Shown: positions 18,891 to 29,523 of the stretch, in pieces | How positions within the stretch are numbered: the stretch's first letter is position 1 | Layout of the letters: every line of letters begins with the position of its first letter | Assembly: GCA_001899855.1 (NCBI GenBank) | Contig: MKWR01000031.1 | Location: forward strand, 124,001-188,000 | Length of the DNA: 64,000 nt | Reading direction: 5' to 3' | Source: Lysobacterales bacterium 63-13 | GTDB lineage: Bacteria > Pseudomonadota > Gammaproteobacteria > Xanthomonadales > Rhodanobacteraceae | The notes under the pieces: model-generated | Database searches by the model: none | What the model was told of the DNA's origin: nothing | Seen by the model: only the letters and a program-made list of their open reading frames with translations | Program-made: the position numbers and the translations under genes

Positions 18891-21800
18891 TGACTTCGGC
18901 AACGCCGGCGGACACCACGGTTGCGCTTGACTACGATCCCTTTGCCGATGCGCCGCTGGCGCGCGCGGTGCCGGCCACCGAATCACAGAAGGAGATCTGG
19001 CTGGCCGCGTCGATCGAGCCGGCAGCGTCGCTCGCCTACAACGAATCAGTGACGCTGGAGCTGCACGGGCCGCTCGATGCGAATGCCTTGCGCCGTGCGC
19101 TGCAGGCAGTTCTCGACCGACACGAGGCCCTGCGCGGAACGCTGAGTGCGGATGGCGAGCAGTTCTGCATCGTTGCCGAGGCCGAGTTGCCATTTGTCGA
19201 GCGCGACTTGTCGAGCTTCGACGAAGCGGGACGTCAGGCGGCGATTGCCGAGACCCTGCGCCGTGTCGTTGAAACGGAATTCGATCTCGCCAAATGTCCG
19301 ATGCTTCGTTGCGAGCTGTTGCGCTTGTCCGCCGAGGATCATCTGCTGATCCTGAGCACGCACCACATCGTCTGTGACGGCTGGTCGTTCGGCGTGATCG
19401 TGCGTGATCTGGCGGCCCTGTACGCGATTGGATGCGAAGCCAGCGGTCACGCGTTGCCGGCGGCGGATTCGTTCGCCGATTTCGCCGAGGAGGAAGCCCG
19501 CCATCCGTTGTCGGCGGAATTCCGCGCCGATGAAAGCTACTGGCTCAGCCGCTTCACCGATTTGCCCGAACCGCTCGAACTGCCCGTGGATCGGTCGCGT
19601 CCGCGTCAGCGCAGCTTCGCCTCGCAGCGCGAGGATCTGACTCTCGACGCCGAACTCGTCAGCGCGATCAAGCGGGTGGGTGCAAGCAAGGGAGCGAGTC
19701 TCTATGCAATCTTGCTGGCCAGTTTCGGTGTCTTGCTGCAACGACTGGCCGGGCAGGATGATCTCGTCATCGGGATTCCGTCCGCAGGGCAATCCGGCAC
19801 CGGTCGACCGGGCATGGTCGGCCATGCGGTCAACGTGTTGCCGGTGCGCATCAACTTCGATCCCGCCGTGTCGTTCGCCGATACCTTGAGCGGTGTGCGC
19901 AGCCATTTGCTGGATGCTTTCGAACACCAGCGCTACACCTTTGGAACCTTGCTCAGGCGCCTGGCCATGGCCCGCGACCCGGGCCGTTTGCCGCTGGTCT
20001 CGGTGTTGTTCAATCTGGATCCCGGACTGGATGACGACAGCCTTGGCTTCAAGGGACTCAAGGCAAGGTTCGCCGGTGTTCCGCGCAGCTACGAAAACTT
20101 CGAGCTGTTCATCAATGCGGTACAGGCAGGCGACGCCTTGCGCCTCGAATGCCAGTACAACAGTGCACTGTTTGATGCGGTGACGATCCGGCGCTGGCTG
20201 GAGCTTTACGCAACGCTGTTGCGTGATATCACCACTCACGCTTTGCAGCCGCTGTCATCGCTGAACATTCTCTCGGCGCAGGCGCGTGACGAGTTGCGCG
20301 CCTTGCAACCCAAGCCAAACCCGTTTACGCGTTGTCGCGTCGAGTCACTCTTCTTTGCCCAGGCAGCGACCACGCCGGATCGAATTGCACTGCGTTCAGG
20401 CGGGCAGGCATGGACCTATGCCGAGCTCGCCGCACGCGCACGGGTGATGGCTGCAGCCCTGCGCGCGCGCGGAATCGGTGCCAACAACCTCGTCGGCGTC
20501 TCGCTCGATCGTGGTGCGGACATGATTGCCGCCATCCTTGGCGTTCTCGCCAGCGGTGCGGGCTATGTTCCGCTGGATCCGGCATTTCCCCGCGAGCGCC
20601 TTGAATTCATGGCCGCCGATGCCGGACTGGCATTGTTGTTGACCGAGTCGAAACACGTTGCGACCATGCAATTCGACCCTGCACGCACCCTTGTCATCGA
20701 TGCGCCAGACGCACTCGATCCGGCGCATGGCGGTTTCACCGCCATCGAGTCCGCTGCCGATATCGAATCGGTTGCGTATGTGATCTACACCTCAGGCTCC
20801 ACGGGCAAACCGAAAGGCGTGCGCGTGCCGCATCGATCGGTGGCGAATTTCCTTGCCAGCATGCGCAATCAACCGGGGCTCGAGGCTTCGGACCGCCTGC
20901 TCGCGGTTACCACGCTGTCCTTCGATATTGCCGTCCTTGAAATCTTCCTTCCGCTCAGTGCAGGCGCGATGCTGGTGCTTGCCTCCGGCGCGCATAGCAA
21001 GGAAGGGCGAGACATTGCCGGCTTGCTCGACGAGCATGACATCAGTGTCATGCAAGCCACACCCTCGACATGGCGCATGTTGCTTGAAGCAGGATGGCGC
21101 GGACGCCCTGGATTCAAGGCCTTGTGCGGCGGCGAACCACTGCCCGCCGATCTCGCTGCCGAACTGCTGAAGCGCTGTGATTCGCTGTGGAACCTCTACG
21201 GCCCGACCGAAACCACGGTGTGGTCGACGCTTGCGCGAATCGAGGATCCCGTGCACGGGATTTCAATTGGCCGGCCAATCGACAACACCACGGTCTGGAT
21301 CCTCGACGCGCATGCTGCGGTGTGTCCCATTGGAGTGCCTGGCGAAATCGCCATCGGTGGCGAAGGTGTCACCCTCGGCTATCTCGATCGGCCCGATTTG
21401 ACTGCCGACCGCTTCATCTCCGATCCGTTTTCAGACACGGCAGGGGCTCTTGTCTACCGTACCGGTGACCGCGGTCGCTGGCGCAACGATGGCCAGCTCG
21501 AACATCTGGGCCGTCTCGATCATCAGGTCAAGTTGCGCGGCTTTCGCATCGAGTTGGGCGAAATTGAAAGCAACCTCGCGCGTCACCCGGATATCGCCCA
21601 GGTTGTCGCCATGGTTCGCGAGGATCGCCCGGGTGACCAGCGCCTTGTGGCCTATCTGACCGCGCAGCCCGCGTGCGTCGCCGGGATTGATGACGCAACC
21701 CTGCGCACACACCTGCGCGCGACCCTGCCGGATTACATGATCCCGCAGCATTTTGTCCGTCTCGACAGCATTCCATTGTTGCCGAATGGCAAGATAAATC

Positions 21801-24800
21801 GTGCGCTGCTGCCGTCGCCGCTGGCTGCAATATCGATTGGAGATGTGCCGCATGCGACTCCCAGAAACGAATTTGAGCAGCGTGTCGGCAAGGCCATGGA
21901 AGAAACCCTGGCGCTGCCGAGCATTGGTATCCACGATGACTTCTTCGCCCTTGGCGGTCATTCACTGCTGGCTGCGCAATTGACCGCGCGACTCAACCGC
22001 GAGTTTGGCGTGGCGCTCTCATTGCGCAGCATCTTCGATACGCCGAATGCGGCGGGACTGGCCGCAGCAGTTGTCGCTCAGATGGAATCTGAAGAGATCT
22101 TCCGGCCAGCCCCCGTGCCGCATCGCGAAAACCAGACGCAGGCGCAGCTATCGCTGATGCAGGAGCGTCTGTGGTTGCTGGAGAAGCTGCATCCGGGCCG
22201 GGTCGCCTACAACACGCCCTCGGCCCATCGGTTGCGCGGCGCCCTTGATGAGTCCGCATTCGATCGTGCGTTCACCGACATGATCGAGCGTCAGCCGATC
22301 CTGCGTACCGCCATCCATGACGAAGGTGGCACGGTGATGCAGGTGGTTGAGGAACGCATCGACTTCCATCTGTTTCCGGCCGAGGACCTCAGCGCAGTAG
22401 CGGCTGATCAGCGCGAAGCGGTGCTGCTGCAACGCCTGCAGGCATTGACCGACACGCCTTTCGATCTGACCCGGGCACCGCTGTTCAGTGCACGCATGTT
22501 CAAGCTCGACCGCAACGATCACGTTCTGTTCTTCATGCCTCACCACATCATCTGGGATGGCTGGTCGTTTGATTTGTTCTATGTCGAGCTGAGCGAGCTC
22601 TATGCCGCAGGTCTGGCCGCACGCAAGCCGAACCTCGCCCCGCTTGCCGTCAGCTATGGGGATTTCGCCGAATGGCATCGCGACTGGCTGGAGGGCCCGC
22701 AGTTGCAGGCCCAGCTTGCGTTCTGGCGGGAGCGCCTCACGCAGACGGGAAAACCCAACAACCTGCCAACTGACCGGCCACGCCGAGCGGGCATGTCGGG
22801 TGAAGGCCGGACCGAGTGGATCCGCATTGACCGTGACCAGACCGACGCTTTGCATTCACTCGCACGCGAGGCGGATGCGACCGTCAACATGACCATGCTG
22901 GCGCTCTACTTCGTGCTCCTGCATGGCGTCACCGGCGAACGTGACCTGGTGATCGGGACGCCGGTGCGCGGACGCAATCAGACCGAACTCGAAGCGGTCA
23001 TGGGTTACTTCACCAACCTGGTTCCGCTGTATCTCACATTGACGCCCGAGCGCACCTTCATCGAGTTCGTGCGTGAGGTCAAACGCGTCGTCATTGACAG
23101 TTTTGGCAACCCCGATGTGCCACTCGAATATCTGCAGAGCGAACTGAAGCGGGTTCATGGCAGCGATGCCTTGCTCTATCAGGCATTGTTTTCGTTCCAG
23201 GATGCGCGCCAACGCAAGACCGACTGGTCGGGTCTGGACCACGAGCAGATCCTGTTGTTCCAGCGCGGAGCAACCGAAGATCTCGGCTTGTGGTTCCTCG
23301 AGAACGCGAAAGGCATGGTTGGCGGTGTCACCTACAACGCCGACATTTTTCGTGCGGATACCGCGTGCATGCTGCGTGAGCGCTATCTCGAACTGATGGC
23401 CAGTGTGCTGGCTGACCCGCGACGCTCGATCTCCGCGCTGACTCGCGTCGGCGCCACTGCACCGGCAAACGAAGTTGCGCCGTCGCCGATGACAGTCGAC
23501 TTGGCGCAATCCTCGGCCTCGCTTCACGCCCTGTTTGAACAACAGGCGGCACATGCGCCTTCCGCCACGGCGCTGCGCCAGGGTAGTTGGGGAACCAGCT
23601 ATGTCGAATTGGACCAACGTGCAAACCGGCTGGCCGTGGCGCTTGCCAGGCGCGGTGCCGGTCCAGGCCGATGCGTTGCCCTGATTGCCGAGCACGGCAT
23701 CAACCGGATCGCCGCATTGATCGGTATCCTCAAGACCGGCGCGAGATGCCTGCCGCTCGATCCCGCCGATCCGCCGTCACGGCTCACGCAATGGCTTGCG
23801 TGCGACCAGGTGGATATCGTCGTTGGCGACAGCGCGCTGGGAGAGGCGCTGGCGTGGCCTCGCACGAAGACGCTCTGCCTTGATGCCGACACCCCCGAGA
23901 TCGTATCGGCTCCCGCTGGCCGTTTTTCCGGTGGGCCCGCTGGCGCATCGGATATTGCGCTCAGCCTGGCGGCTCCGGATTTGCGAGGGCAGCCCCAAAT
24001 CCGGCATTACAGCCATCGTCTCATCAATCAAAAACTTGCCGCCTTGCGCCACGCGCTTGGCTTGGGTGCGGGTGAGTGTCTGCTTGGCACGGCGGCGGCA
24101 GACACGATGATGTCGATCATCGAGTGCATGCTTGCCCTGGTTCATGGCAACGAGTTCGTGCTGACTACGCGCAATGATCTTGGCAAGGCTGGCTCGCTTG
24201 CCAATCTGCTGTCGTCGAGCAAGGCGGGCACGCTGTTCGCAAACGCCGACACACTGCAGTGTCTTTTTTCCGGAAGCGATAATGTTATATTTGATGCGCG
24301 CGTGATCTGTACAGGAGCGAAACCATCAGCGGCGCTGGCCGACGACATCTGCGCGCGCAGCAAGGGGTTGTGGACTGCACTATTGACGGATGCCACGATC
24401 ATCGCCAGTTGTGGCCAGGTTGGAGTTCCGCTCGAAGGGGTGCATGTCGGAAGCGCCCTGGATGGCGTGGAACTGCGCGTGCTCGACGAGAGTGGAGCGG
24501 CCCTGACGGTTGGCGCCATCGGTGAAATCTGCGTCAGCGACGTCAATTTGTGCGACCCGGATGGATCGACACTATTGCAGCGCAGTGGCTGGCGTGGTCG
24601 CTGGTTGGCGCATCGACATATCGAGGAGCTGGGCCGGATTGATCGACGCGTACAGATTCACGGGCGTGATGTGGAACCGGCGGAAATCGAAGGGCTGCTC
24701 TGTGCAATTGCGGGCGTGCAGCGAGCGCTGGTCATTGCGCGTACGGATCGTCATGGCGAATCCCGATTGCTGGCGTATCTGACATCGCACGATGGGGCGA

Positions 24801-25273
24801 TCCTCGATATGGGGCAATTGCGTAATACCCTGGCCGGTCACCTGCCCGGATACGCCCTGCCGCAAGCTATCGTCGTGCTTCAAACGTTTCCGTTGCTTGC
24901 CAACGGCAAGATCGACCTGGCGGCGTTGCCAACGCCGGCATCGGCCAGCGAGACTGGCCTCGTCGATGATGAGCCGACTACTTCCGCTGAGCGCTTGCTG
25001 GCCGATATCTGGAAATCCATGTTGCATGTGCCGCAGATCCTTGCGAATGACAATTTCTTCGATCTGGGCGGTGACTCGCTGCTTGCGCTGTCGATGGTCG
25101 TCGAGGTCGAGAAGGCAACCCGGGTACGTTTGAACCTGCTCAAGCTGGCCAACAGCAGCTTGCGGGCAATCGCTGCCGAATTGCCCGAGGCGGCCGTTGC
25201 GGAAGCCGAACAGCCGCGCCGCGGCCTGCAGCGTGCATTGAGCTTGTTCGGCCTGGGTAAGAAGAGACCATGA
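18887..25273 (+). CDS. Non-ribosomal peptide synthetase, C-A-PCP-C-A(degenerate)-PCP
   Basis: A 2128-residue NRPS overlapping its partner by ATGA. C1 (about 30-450) has HHIVCDG at 159-165. A1 (about 480-970) has [24 protein letters not shown] and NGKINR; its pocket reads about D-I-L-Q-L-G-L-V-W-K, the glycine-type code. PCP1 Ser1026. C2 (about 1080-1510) has HHIIWDG at 1219-1225. The second adenylation domain (about 1540-2020) keeps its C-terminal subdomain ([16 protein letters not shown]) but has lost the A3 P-loop, the YGPTE motif and the YRTGD motif, so it should not adenylate. PCP2 Ser2064 is intact. About 40 residues follow with no thioesterase or reductase. Release must be by other proteins, with the two downstream hydrolases the obvious candidates. 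Confidence 0.9.
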   Translation: MMTSATPADTTVALDYDPFADAPLARAVPATESQKEIWLAASIEPAASLAYNESVTLELHGPLDANALRRALQAVLDRHEALRGTLSADGEQFCIVAEAELPFVERDLSSFDEAGRQAAIAETLRRVVETEFDLAKCPMLRCELLRLSAEDHLLILSTHHIVCDGWSFGVIVRDLAALYAIGCEASGHALPAADSFADFAEEEARHPLSAEFRADESYWLSRFTDLPEPLELPVDRSRPRQRSFASQREDLTLDAELVSAIKRVGASKGASLYAILLASFGVLLQRLAGQDDLVIGIPSAGQSGTGRPGMVGHAVNVLPVRINFDPAVSFADTLSGVRSHLLDAFEHQRYTFGTLLRRLAMARDPGRLPLVSVLFNLDPGLDDDSLGFKGLKARFAGVPRSYENFELFINAVQAGDALRLECQYNSALFDAVTIRRWLELYATLLRDITTHALQPLSSLNILSAQARDELRALQPKPNPFTRCRVESLFFAQAATTPDRIALRSGGQAWTYAELAARARVMAAALRARGIGANNLVGVSLDRGADMIAAILGVLASGAGYVPLDPAFPRERLEFMAADAGLALLLTESKHVATMQFDPARTLVIDAPDALDPAHGGFTAIESAADIESVAYVIYTSGSTGKPKGVRVPHRSVANFLASMRNQPGLEASDRLLAVTTLSFDIAVLEIFLPLSAGAMLVLASGAHSKEGRDIAGLLDEHDISVMQATPSTWRMLLEAGWRGRPGFKALCGGEPLPADLAAELLKRCDSLWNLYGPTETTVWSTLARIEDPVHGISIGRPIDNTTVWILDAHAAVCPIGVPGEIAIGGEGVTLGYLDRPDLTADRFISDPFSDTAGALVYRTGDRGRWRNDGQLEHLGRLDHQVKLRGFRIELGEIESNLARHPDIAQVVAMVREDRPGDQRLVAYLTAQPACVAGIDDATLRTHLRATLPDYMIPQHFVRLDSIPLLPNGKINRALLPSPLAAISIGDVPHATPRNEFEQRVGKAMEETLALPSIGIHDDFFALGGHSLLAAQLTARLNREFGVALSLRSIFDTPNAAGLAAAVVAQMESEEIFRPAPVPHRENQTQAQLSLMQERLWLLEKLHPGRVAYNTPSAHRLRGALDESAFDRAFTDMIERQPILRTAIHDEGGTVMQVVEERIDFHLFPAEDLSAVAADQREAVLLQRLQALTDTPFDLTRAPLFSARMFKLDRNDHVLFFMPHHIIWDGWSFDLFYVELSELYAAGLAARKPNLAPLAVSYGDFAEWHRDWLEGPQLQAQLAFWRERLTQTGKPNNLPTDRPRRAGMSGEGRTEWIRIDRDQTDALHSLAREADATVNMTMLALYFVLLHGVTGERDLVIGTPVRGRNQTELEAVMGYFTNLVPLYLTLTPERTFIEFVREVKRVVIDSFGNPDVPLEYLQSELKRVHGSDALLYQALFSFQDARQRKTDWSGLDHEQILLFQRGATEDLGLWFLENAKGMVGGVTYNADIFRADTACMLRERYLELMASVLADPRRSISALTRVGATAPANEVAPSPMTVDLAQSSASLHALFEQQAAHAPSATALRQGSWGTSYVELDQRANRLAVALARRGAGPGRCVALIAEHGINRIAALIGILKTGARCLPLDPADPPSRLTQWLACDQVDIVVGDSALGEALAWPRTKTLCLDADTPEIVSAPAGRFSGGPAGASDIALSLAAPDLRGQPQIRHYSHRLINQKLAALRHALGLGAGECLLGTAAADTMMSIIECMLALVHGNEFVLTTRNDLGKAGSLANLLSSSKAGTLFANADTLQCLFSGSDNVIFDARVICTGAKPSAALADDICARSKGLWTALLTDATIIASCGQVGVPLEGVHVGSALDGVELRVLDESGAALTVGAIGEICVSDVNLCDPDGSTLLQRSGWRGRWLAHRHIEELGRIDRRVQIHGRDVEPAEIEGLLCAIAGVQRALVIARTDRHGESRLLAYLTSHDGAILDMGQLRNTLAGHLPGYALPQAIVVLQTFPLLANGKIDLAALPTPASASETGLVDDEPTTSAERLLADIWKSMLHVPQILANDNFFDLGGDSLLALSMVVEVEKATRVRLNLLKLANSSLRAIAAELPEAAVAEAEQPRRGLQRALSLFGLGKKRP

Positions 25274-26040
25274 GTTCACGCCTGCAGCCGTGCTGGATCG
25301 AGCGTGGGGATGCGCGTCTGTTTGCTGCCTATGACTGCGCCGATGAGGTGCCGCATAGCGGCGTTCTGATGTGTGCACCACTGTTGCATGAGTATGTGCG
25401 CAGCTATCGCATGTTCGCGGTTCTTGGACGGGCGCTGACCAAGCTCGGCTATGGGGTTTTACGCTTCGACTATCAGGGCTGTGGCGATTCGTCAGGCGAT
25501 GACGATGCCTTCTCGATGACATCAGCCAAGCTCGATGCCGCAGCTGCATTGGCAGCCTTGCGCGAACGCGTGGGTGCGGCACCGTTGATCGTTCTCGGGA
25601 TTCGCGCAGGGAGTTTCGTGGCGTGGCCGCTGGCTGCAGCCGTGGATGCCACCCTCTGGCTGTGGCAACCCGTTCTTGATGGCGCCACCTATGTGGCTGA
25701 TCTCGAACGTCACGATCGCGTCGAGCGCAATTCCCGCCTGCGCTATCAATTGGGTGCGCCGGCAGACTGCGCGCCTGACCGCCAAACCTTGATGGGCTTT
25801 CCGCTATCGAGCAACCTGATCCGCGAGCTGAAGGCCGAGCAGATCCAGTCCATGTCGCAGTCGTCGCCGCGCATCCTGGTTGCGGACACCGCCAACAAGC
25901 GGGGTGCGATCAGTGGTGCCCGTGACATCGTCCTGCCGACGGAGCTTGCCAGTTGGGCCGATGAAGTCGAAATGGGGCATTTCCCGCCGCCTGCGATTGA
26001 ACGGGTTGCCGCCGCCCTTTCGATGGAGCATGGACGATGA
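25270..26040 (+). CDS. Alpha/beta hydrolase-fold protein, exosortase-A hydrolase 2-like
   Basis: A 256-residue alpha/beta-hydrolase-fold protein whose ATG overlaps the NRPS stop. GVLMCAPLLHEYVRSYRM, LRFDYQGCGDSSGD and LWLWQPVLDGATYV match the pattern I recall for the exosortase-A-system hydrolase 2 family (TIGR03101). The nucleophile elbow reads G-I-R-A-G with Arg112 where Ser is expected. A C-terminal His is present in GHFPPP. It may be catalytically silent or use another mechanism. In exosortase-A loci this family sits beside an acyl-CoA ligase and ACP; here it is coupled to an NRPS lacking a thioesterase. A role in releasing or handling the carrier-bound product is inferred. Confidence 0.7.
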   Translation: MSSRLQPCWIERGDARLFAAYDCADEVPHSGVLMCAPLLHEYVRSYRMFAVLGRALTKLGYGVLRFDYQGCGDSSGDDDAFSMTSAKLDAAAALAALRERVGAAPLIVLGIRAGSFVAWPLAAAVDATLWLWQPVLDGATYVADLERHDRVERNSRLRYQLGAPADCAPDRQTLMGFPLSSNLIRELKAEQIQSMSQSSPRILVADTANKRGAISGARDIVLPTELASWADEVEMGHFPPPAIERVAAALSMEHGR

Positions 26041-26840
26041 GCCCCGGCGAGGAAATCGTCGCTCTCCAGGAGGATGTTTTCGGCATTCTCAGTCGTCCTG
26101 CGCAAGATTCCGACAGCCGTGTTTGCATCATCCTGCTCAATGCCGGGTTCATCCACCGCAGTGGCCCATTCCGCTTGCATGCGCGGCTCGCGCGTGCGCT
26201 CGCAGCGCAGGGCGTGGCCGCGTTTCGATACGACGCGCCGGGTGTGGGTGATTCCCTGGTGCGCAGCAGTCAGACCCAGGTGCAGGCAACCCGCGACAGT
26301 CTCGATGTGCTTGAGGCGCGCTTTGGCTATCGGCGCTTCGTGGTCGGTGGCATTTGCAGTGCGGCCGATCTTGGCTGGTTGATGGCACTGGCCGAACCGC
26401 GCGTGGTCGGCTTGATCTCGATCGATGGGCTGGCGCGCCAGGGCCGCTGGTACCTTTTCGGCCGGTTGCGCCGTGCATTGCAGAAGTCGCCCGGTGAATG
26501 GATTTCCGCGATACGCCTTCGCCTGGCCCGATCAGGTTCTGCGCTGACCGCCGCGGTGAGCGCTGCGGATCTGCGCGAGTGGCCGGTCGTTGGCACTGAA
26601 CGTGAACAACTGCAGAGCCTCATCGAACGCAAGCTCGAATTGTTTGCCTTGTTCACCGGCGGAACCTCGTATTTTCTGCATGCGCGCCAATGGCGTGCCA
26701 CGTTTGGAAGCGCGACACGCTCACCGTTGATTGAATTCCGCTTCTGGCCACGCAGCGACCATACGTTTTTCGCCGAGTCCGACCGGCGCCGCTTGATCGA
26801 CACGGTCGTGACATGGGCTGCGGCCCGCTTCAGGCAATAG
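26037..26840 (+). CDS. Alpha/beta hydrolase, exosortase-A hydrolase 1-like
   Basis: A 267-residue alpha/beta hydrolase overlapping the previous gene by ATGA. It has the N-terminal strand (CIILLNAGFIHRSGP), the oxyanion/turn motif FRYDAPGVGDS and an elbow G105-I-C107-S-A109 that puts a cysteine at the nucleophile position. A conserved His appears near the end in WPRSDHTFF. The layout resembles the exosortase-A-associated hydrolase 1 family (TIGR03100). Cys-nucleophile alpha/beta hydrolases can act as acyltransferases or thioesterases, so it is the better candidate of the pair for off-loading the NRPS. Its last 11 bp overlap the convergent deacetylase gene. Confidence 0.7.
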   Translation: MSPGEEIVALQEDVFGILSRPAQDSDSRVCIILLNAGFIHRSGPFRLHARLARALAAQGVAAFRYDAPGVGDSLVRSSQTQVQATRDSLDVLEARFGYRRFVVGGICSAADLGWLMALAEPRVVGLISIDGLARQGRWYLFGRLRRALQKSPGEWISAIRLRLARSGSALTAAVSAADLREWPVVGTEREQLQSLIERKLELFALFTGGTSYFLHARQWRATFGSATRSPLIEFRFWPRSDHTFFAESDRRRLIDTVVTWAAARFRQ

Positions 26841-27840
26841 CGTCCTGCGGGCGGCCGAACAGGCGCGGCAGTTCGACGATGGCGCGAAACCAGCCTCGAT
26901 CGATGTACGGTTCGATGGCGACTCGTGGCATGTCGTAGCGATTGGCATTGATGCCGGCGAAACCGCCATAGTAGGAAAACGCGTAGGCGACGCCGAGTTT
27001 TCGCAGGCACTCGATGGAATCCTGATTGAACGAATTCCTGTTGCCGACCGGGTAGGAGAAATAGTCCATGCGCTTGCCGATCTCGGTCTCGATGCGCGCG
27101 GCGCAGGTCGATATCTCTGTCCATTGTTCCGCGGCCGAGGATCCGGATAGGACAATATGGTTGACGGTGTGTCCGCCAATCGTCATGCCGGCCGCATCCA
27201 TTTCACGAAGCATGTCCCAGCTCATCCACAGATCTTCATGATGCAGGGAGGGAGGCGAAGCCTGGGTTGCATCGCGCAAATCTGCCAGGAAGCGCTTGGC
27301 TTGGTCGCCAGGCAAGGATTTGAACTTTCGCAACATTGTCCGGATGACGGCCTCGCGTTGGCCGACAACCAGCCGCTGTGGTTGGGGCAACCATTGCGGC
27401 AGGTCGATCTCGTCGCGATCGGTACGTCGGATCTGGCTGGCGATTTCGTCCCACCATGCCAGGCGCGGATCATCGATGAAGCCCGTGGCAATGAAAAACG
27501 TTGCCGTCAGGCCGTGCCGGCGCAAGGTCGGAACAGCGCAGTCGTAGTTGTCCTTGTAGCCATCGTCAAACGTGATCAGGACGTGGCGGCCGCTGGAGTC
27601 CCTGCGCGCCAGGTCGATCTCGGCAGGGGAGATGACATCGCTGTTGAGCTTCAGCCAGGCCAGTTGCTGATCGAAGCCTTCCTCGCTTGCGCTCCACAAG
27701 CCCCGATCCAGCTCGGAGCGGCTGCCGTCACCAATACGATGGTAGTTGAGGCCAACGATTCCCCGCGCCGGCATGCACGCGGCCAGCAATGGCCGCAAAT
27801 GACTTTTGTCAAGGAAGCTCGCGAGTTTGCGAAGTTTCAT
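26830..27840 (-). CDS. Polysaccharide deacetylase family protein (CE4)
   Basis: A 336-residue NodB/CE4-type deacetylase. ATG 27840 is chosen because AAGGAG sits about 5 nt upstream; a longer frame upstream adds only Cys/Arg-rich sequence. Motif 1 is VLITFDDGYKDNY (catalytic and metal Asp), motif 2 is GGHTVNH (H-x-x-x-H), and motif 3 appears as FSYPVGN, where FSYPxG is usual. No signal peptide is obvious. It probably removes N- or O-acetyl groups from a polysaccharide or lipid-linked sugar. It begins the minus-strand group with the flippase (127 bp apart) and converges on the hydrolase gene with an 11-bp overlap. Confidence 0.8.
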   Translation of the reverse strand: MKLRKLASFLDKSHLRPLLAACMPARGIVGLNYHRIGDGSRSELDRGLWSASEEGFDQQLAWLKLNSDVISPAEIDLARRDSSGRHVLITFDDGYKDNYDCAVPTLRRHGLTATFFIATGFIDDPRLAWWDEIASQIRRTDRDEIDLPQWLPQPQRLVVGQREAVIRTMLRKFKSLPGDQAKRFLADLRDATQASPPSLHHEDLWMSWDMLREMDAAGMTIGGHTVNHIVLSGSSAAEQWTEISTCAARIETEIGKRMDYFSYPVGNRNSFNQDSIECLRKLGVAYAFSYYGGFAGINANRYDMPRVAIEPYIDRGWFRAIVELPRLFGRPQDAIA

Positions 27841-27969
27841 GCCACTCCTTGGGCGCGGATTTCCGGCGCGGATACGACAGACTGCACCGTGTGCTGCAGA
27901 AAAGAAGCGGAAGTCCCCCGACGTGTCCAAGGTCGATTATCGACGCGTCGCCAAGCATTGCAAGTGCTT

Positions 27970-29523
27970 TCAGCGCCGTTCCAGATCATCACGCCAGCGC
28001 TTGATGTGCGGGGCAATCCAGCCGAGCAGCACCGGGTAGCGTTCAGCCAGCATGAGGACTTCGTGCGCATCGCGATGGTGCCAGGCGTGCAGGCGCAGGG
28101 TCATGCCGACATAGACCAGCGCGTAGAGGACACCGGCAGCCAGCTCGGTCCATGGGCCTGGCAATGCCCAGACGAGGACACCCGCCGCGACGGCGGCGAC
28201 CAGCGCCGATGCAAACAGCAAGCCGATTTCCCGCCACGGCAAGCGCAGCGAAAAGATGCGAACGATTCCGGTCAGGGTCAGGATGAAGACCAGGCTGCGC
28301 GAGATCGCGTGCGCGGCGACGGCACCGTAGAGTCCGTAAGTCGGAATCAACGCAATGGCGGCGATCGCGGTGAACACGATTGACAGCGAGGCAAAGATTG
28401 CCCGCACACGCTGGTTGTCGGTCGTTGAAAGCAGAGCTCCGAAGGCGCCCTCCGACAAGGTCAGGCCACCGACAACGACCATGATCCTCAACAATTCGAC
28501 GACGGTTGCATAGCGCGGGCCATACATCAGGGCGACGGCAGGTTCCGACCACAGCACGCCGACGCCCGCCAGCATCAGGCCAAGGAAATGGAAGTAGCGC
28601 AGCGAATTGGAAAGGATCTCGTTGACGCGCTGCTGGCCGCTGGCGCCGAACGCATGCGCCATTGACGGCATCAGCACGGTGTTGAGTCCCGATGAGAGCA
28701 GATCAAGGCCGCCGCGGGTCAGGGATGCGGCAATGGTGAAATACGCCACCTCGGCCGCACCAATCCGATCGTTGAGCATCCAGGTCTCGATCGACTTGTT
28801 GCTGAACACCGCGGCCAAGGTCAACACCACCGTCCACAACAGATGATGGCGGAGCCGCTTGAGCAAGGCGGCATCAAGCGGTTTGAAGTGCGCCCGCATT
28901 CCGCCACGACGCAGCTTCATGGTGGCATAGCTGGCATAGGCGACGCAGGTGATGGCGAACAGGATCAGGTAAGCCAGCAGCGCCGCATGCATCCACCAAA
29001 GGATGACCACCGCGATCGCGTTGAGCAGGCTGATCACGATCGCCGAGTAGGCTTCGACGTCGAAACGTCCATGCCCCTTGGCAATGGATATGTTGAACAG
29101 ATACATCGTCTTGGCTGTGCTGCTGACGAGGACGATGGCGGCGAACAGCCACAGACTCCCCGAATCCCAACCCGCCGGTCGGAAGTAAGGCATGGCGAAG
29201 AGATAGAGGAGTGAAACCAGGGCAATGCAGGCAAGCTGATGCTTGAGCAGCCAGCCGTGCACATTGGCAGCGTCCTCGGGTGAATCACGCCCCAGACACT
29301 CGGAGACAAAACGGATGCCGGAGGTGGTCAGGCCGTTGTTGCTGATCAGGATCAGCACGCCAGCCAGCCACACCAGGTAGGAATAGTGGCCGAATTGCTC
29401 GGGGCCGATGCTGCGCGCGATCAGCGCACTGACGACCAGTCCGGCCGCATAGATCACATAGGTTGAGCCCGTCATCTGCAAAGCCGCGCGCAAGGCTGTG
29501 CCGGGGCCAAACGCTTGCTTCAT
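27970..29523 (-). CDS. Wzx-type polysaccharide flippase (MOP superfamily)
   Basis: A 517-residue polytopic membrane protein with about 12-14 hydrophobic segments and the usual MOP start: a short amphipathic N-terminus, then a first helix followed by ARSIGPEQFGHYSYLVWLAG, the conserved loop of O-antigen and EPS flippases. It would move an undecaprenyl-linked repeat unit across the inner membrane. This is the first of two flippases here; the other lies at 52.4-53.9 kb. It neighbours a deacetylase and, beyond a divergent 188-bp gap, a GT4 glycosyltransferase. A MurJ-like or small-molecule exporter role is less likely. Confidence 0.8.
   Translation of the reverse strand: MKQAFGPGTALRAALQMTGSTYVIYAAGLVVSALIARSIGPEQFGHYSYLVWLAGVLILISNNGLTTSGIRFVSECLGRDSPEDAANVHGWLLKHQLACIALVSLLYLFAMPYFRPAGWDSGSLWLFAAIVLVSSTAKTMYLFNISIAKGHGRFDVEAYSAIVISLLNAIAVVILWWMHAALLAYLILFAITCVAYASYATMKLRRGGMRAHFKPLDAALLKRLRHHLLWTVVLTLAAVFSNKSIETWMLNDRIGAAEVAYFTIAASLTRGGLDLLSSGLNTVLMPSMAHAFGASGQQRVNEILSNSLRYFHFLGLMLAGVGVLWSEPAVALMYGPRYATVVELLRIMVVVGGLTLSEGAFGALLSTTDNQRVRAIFASLSIVFTAIAAIALIPTYGLYGAVAAHAISRSLVFILTLTGIVRIFSLRLPWREIGLLFASALVAAVAAGVLVWALPGPWTELAAGVLYALVYVGMTLRLHAWHHRDAHEVLMLAERYPVLLGWIAPHIKRWRDDLERR

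Noticed and set aside
17235-19193. Long open frame antisense to the aminotransferase domain and the NRPS start
   Set aside because: The sense strand encodes conserved PLP and carrier-protein motifs; the antisense product is Arg/His-rich without domains.
12000-25273. A phosphopantetheinyl transferase or dedicated exporter for the NRPS product
   Set aside because: No Sfp-type transferase, ABC or MFS transporter, or MbtH-like gene was found in or next to the cluster, so none is annotated.
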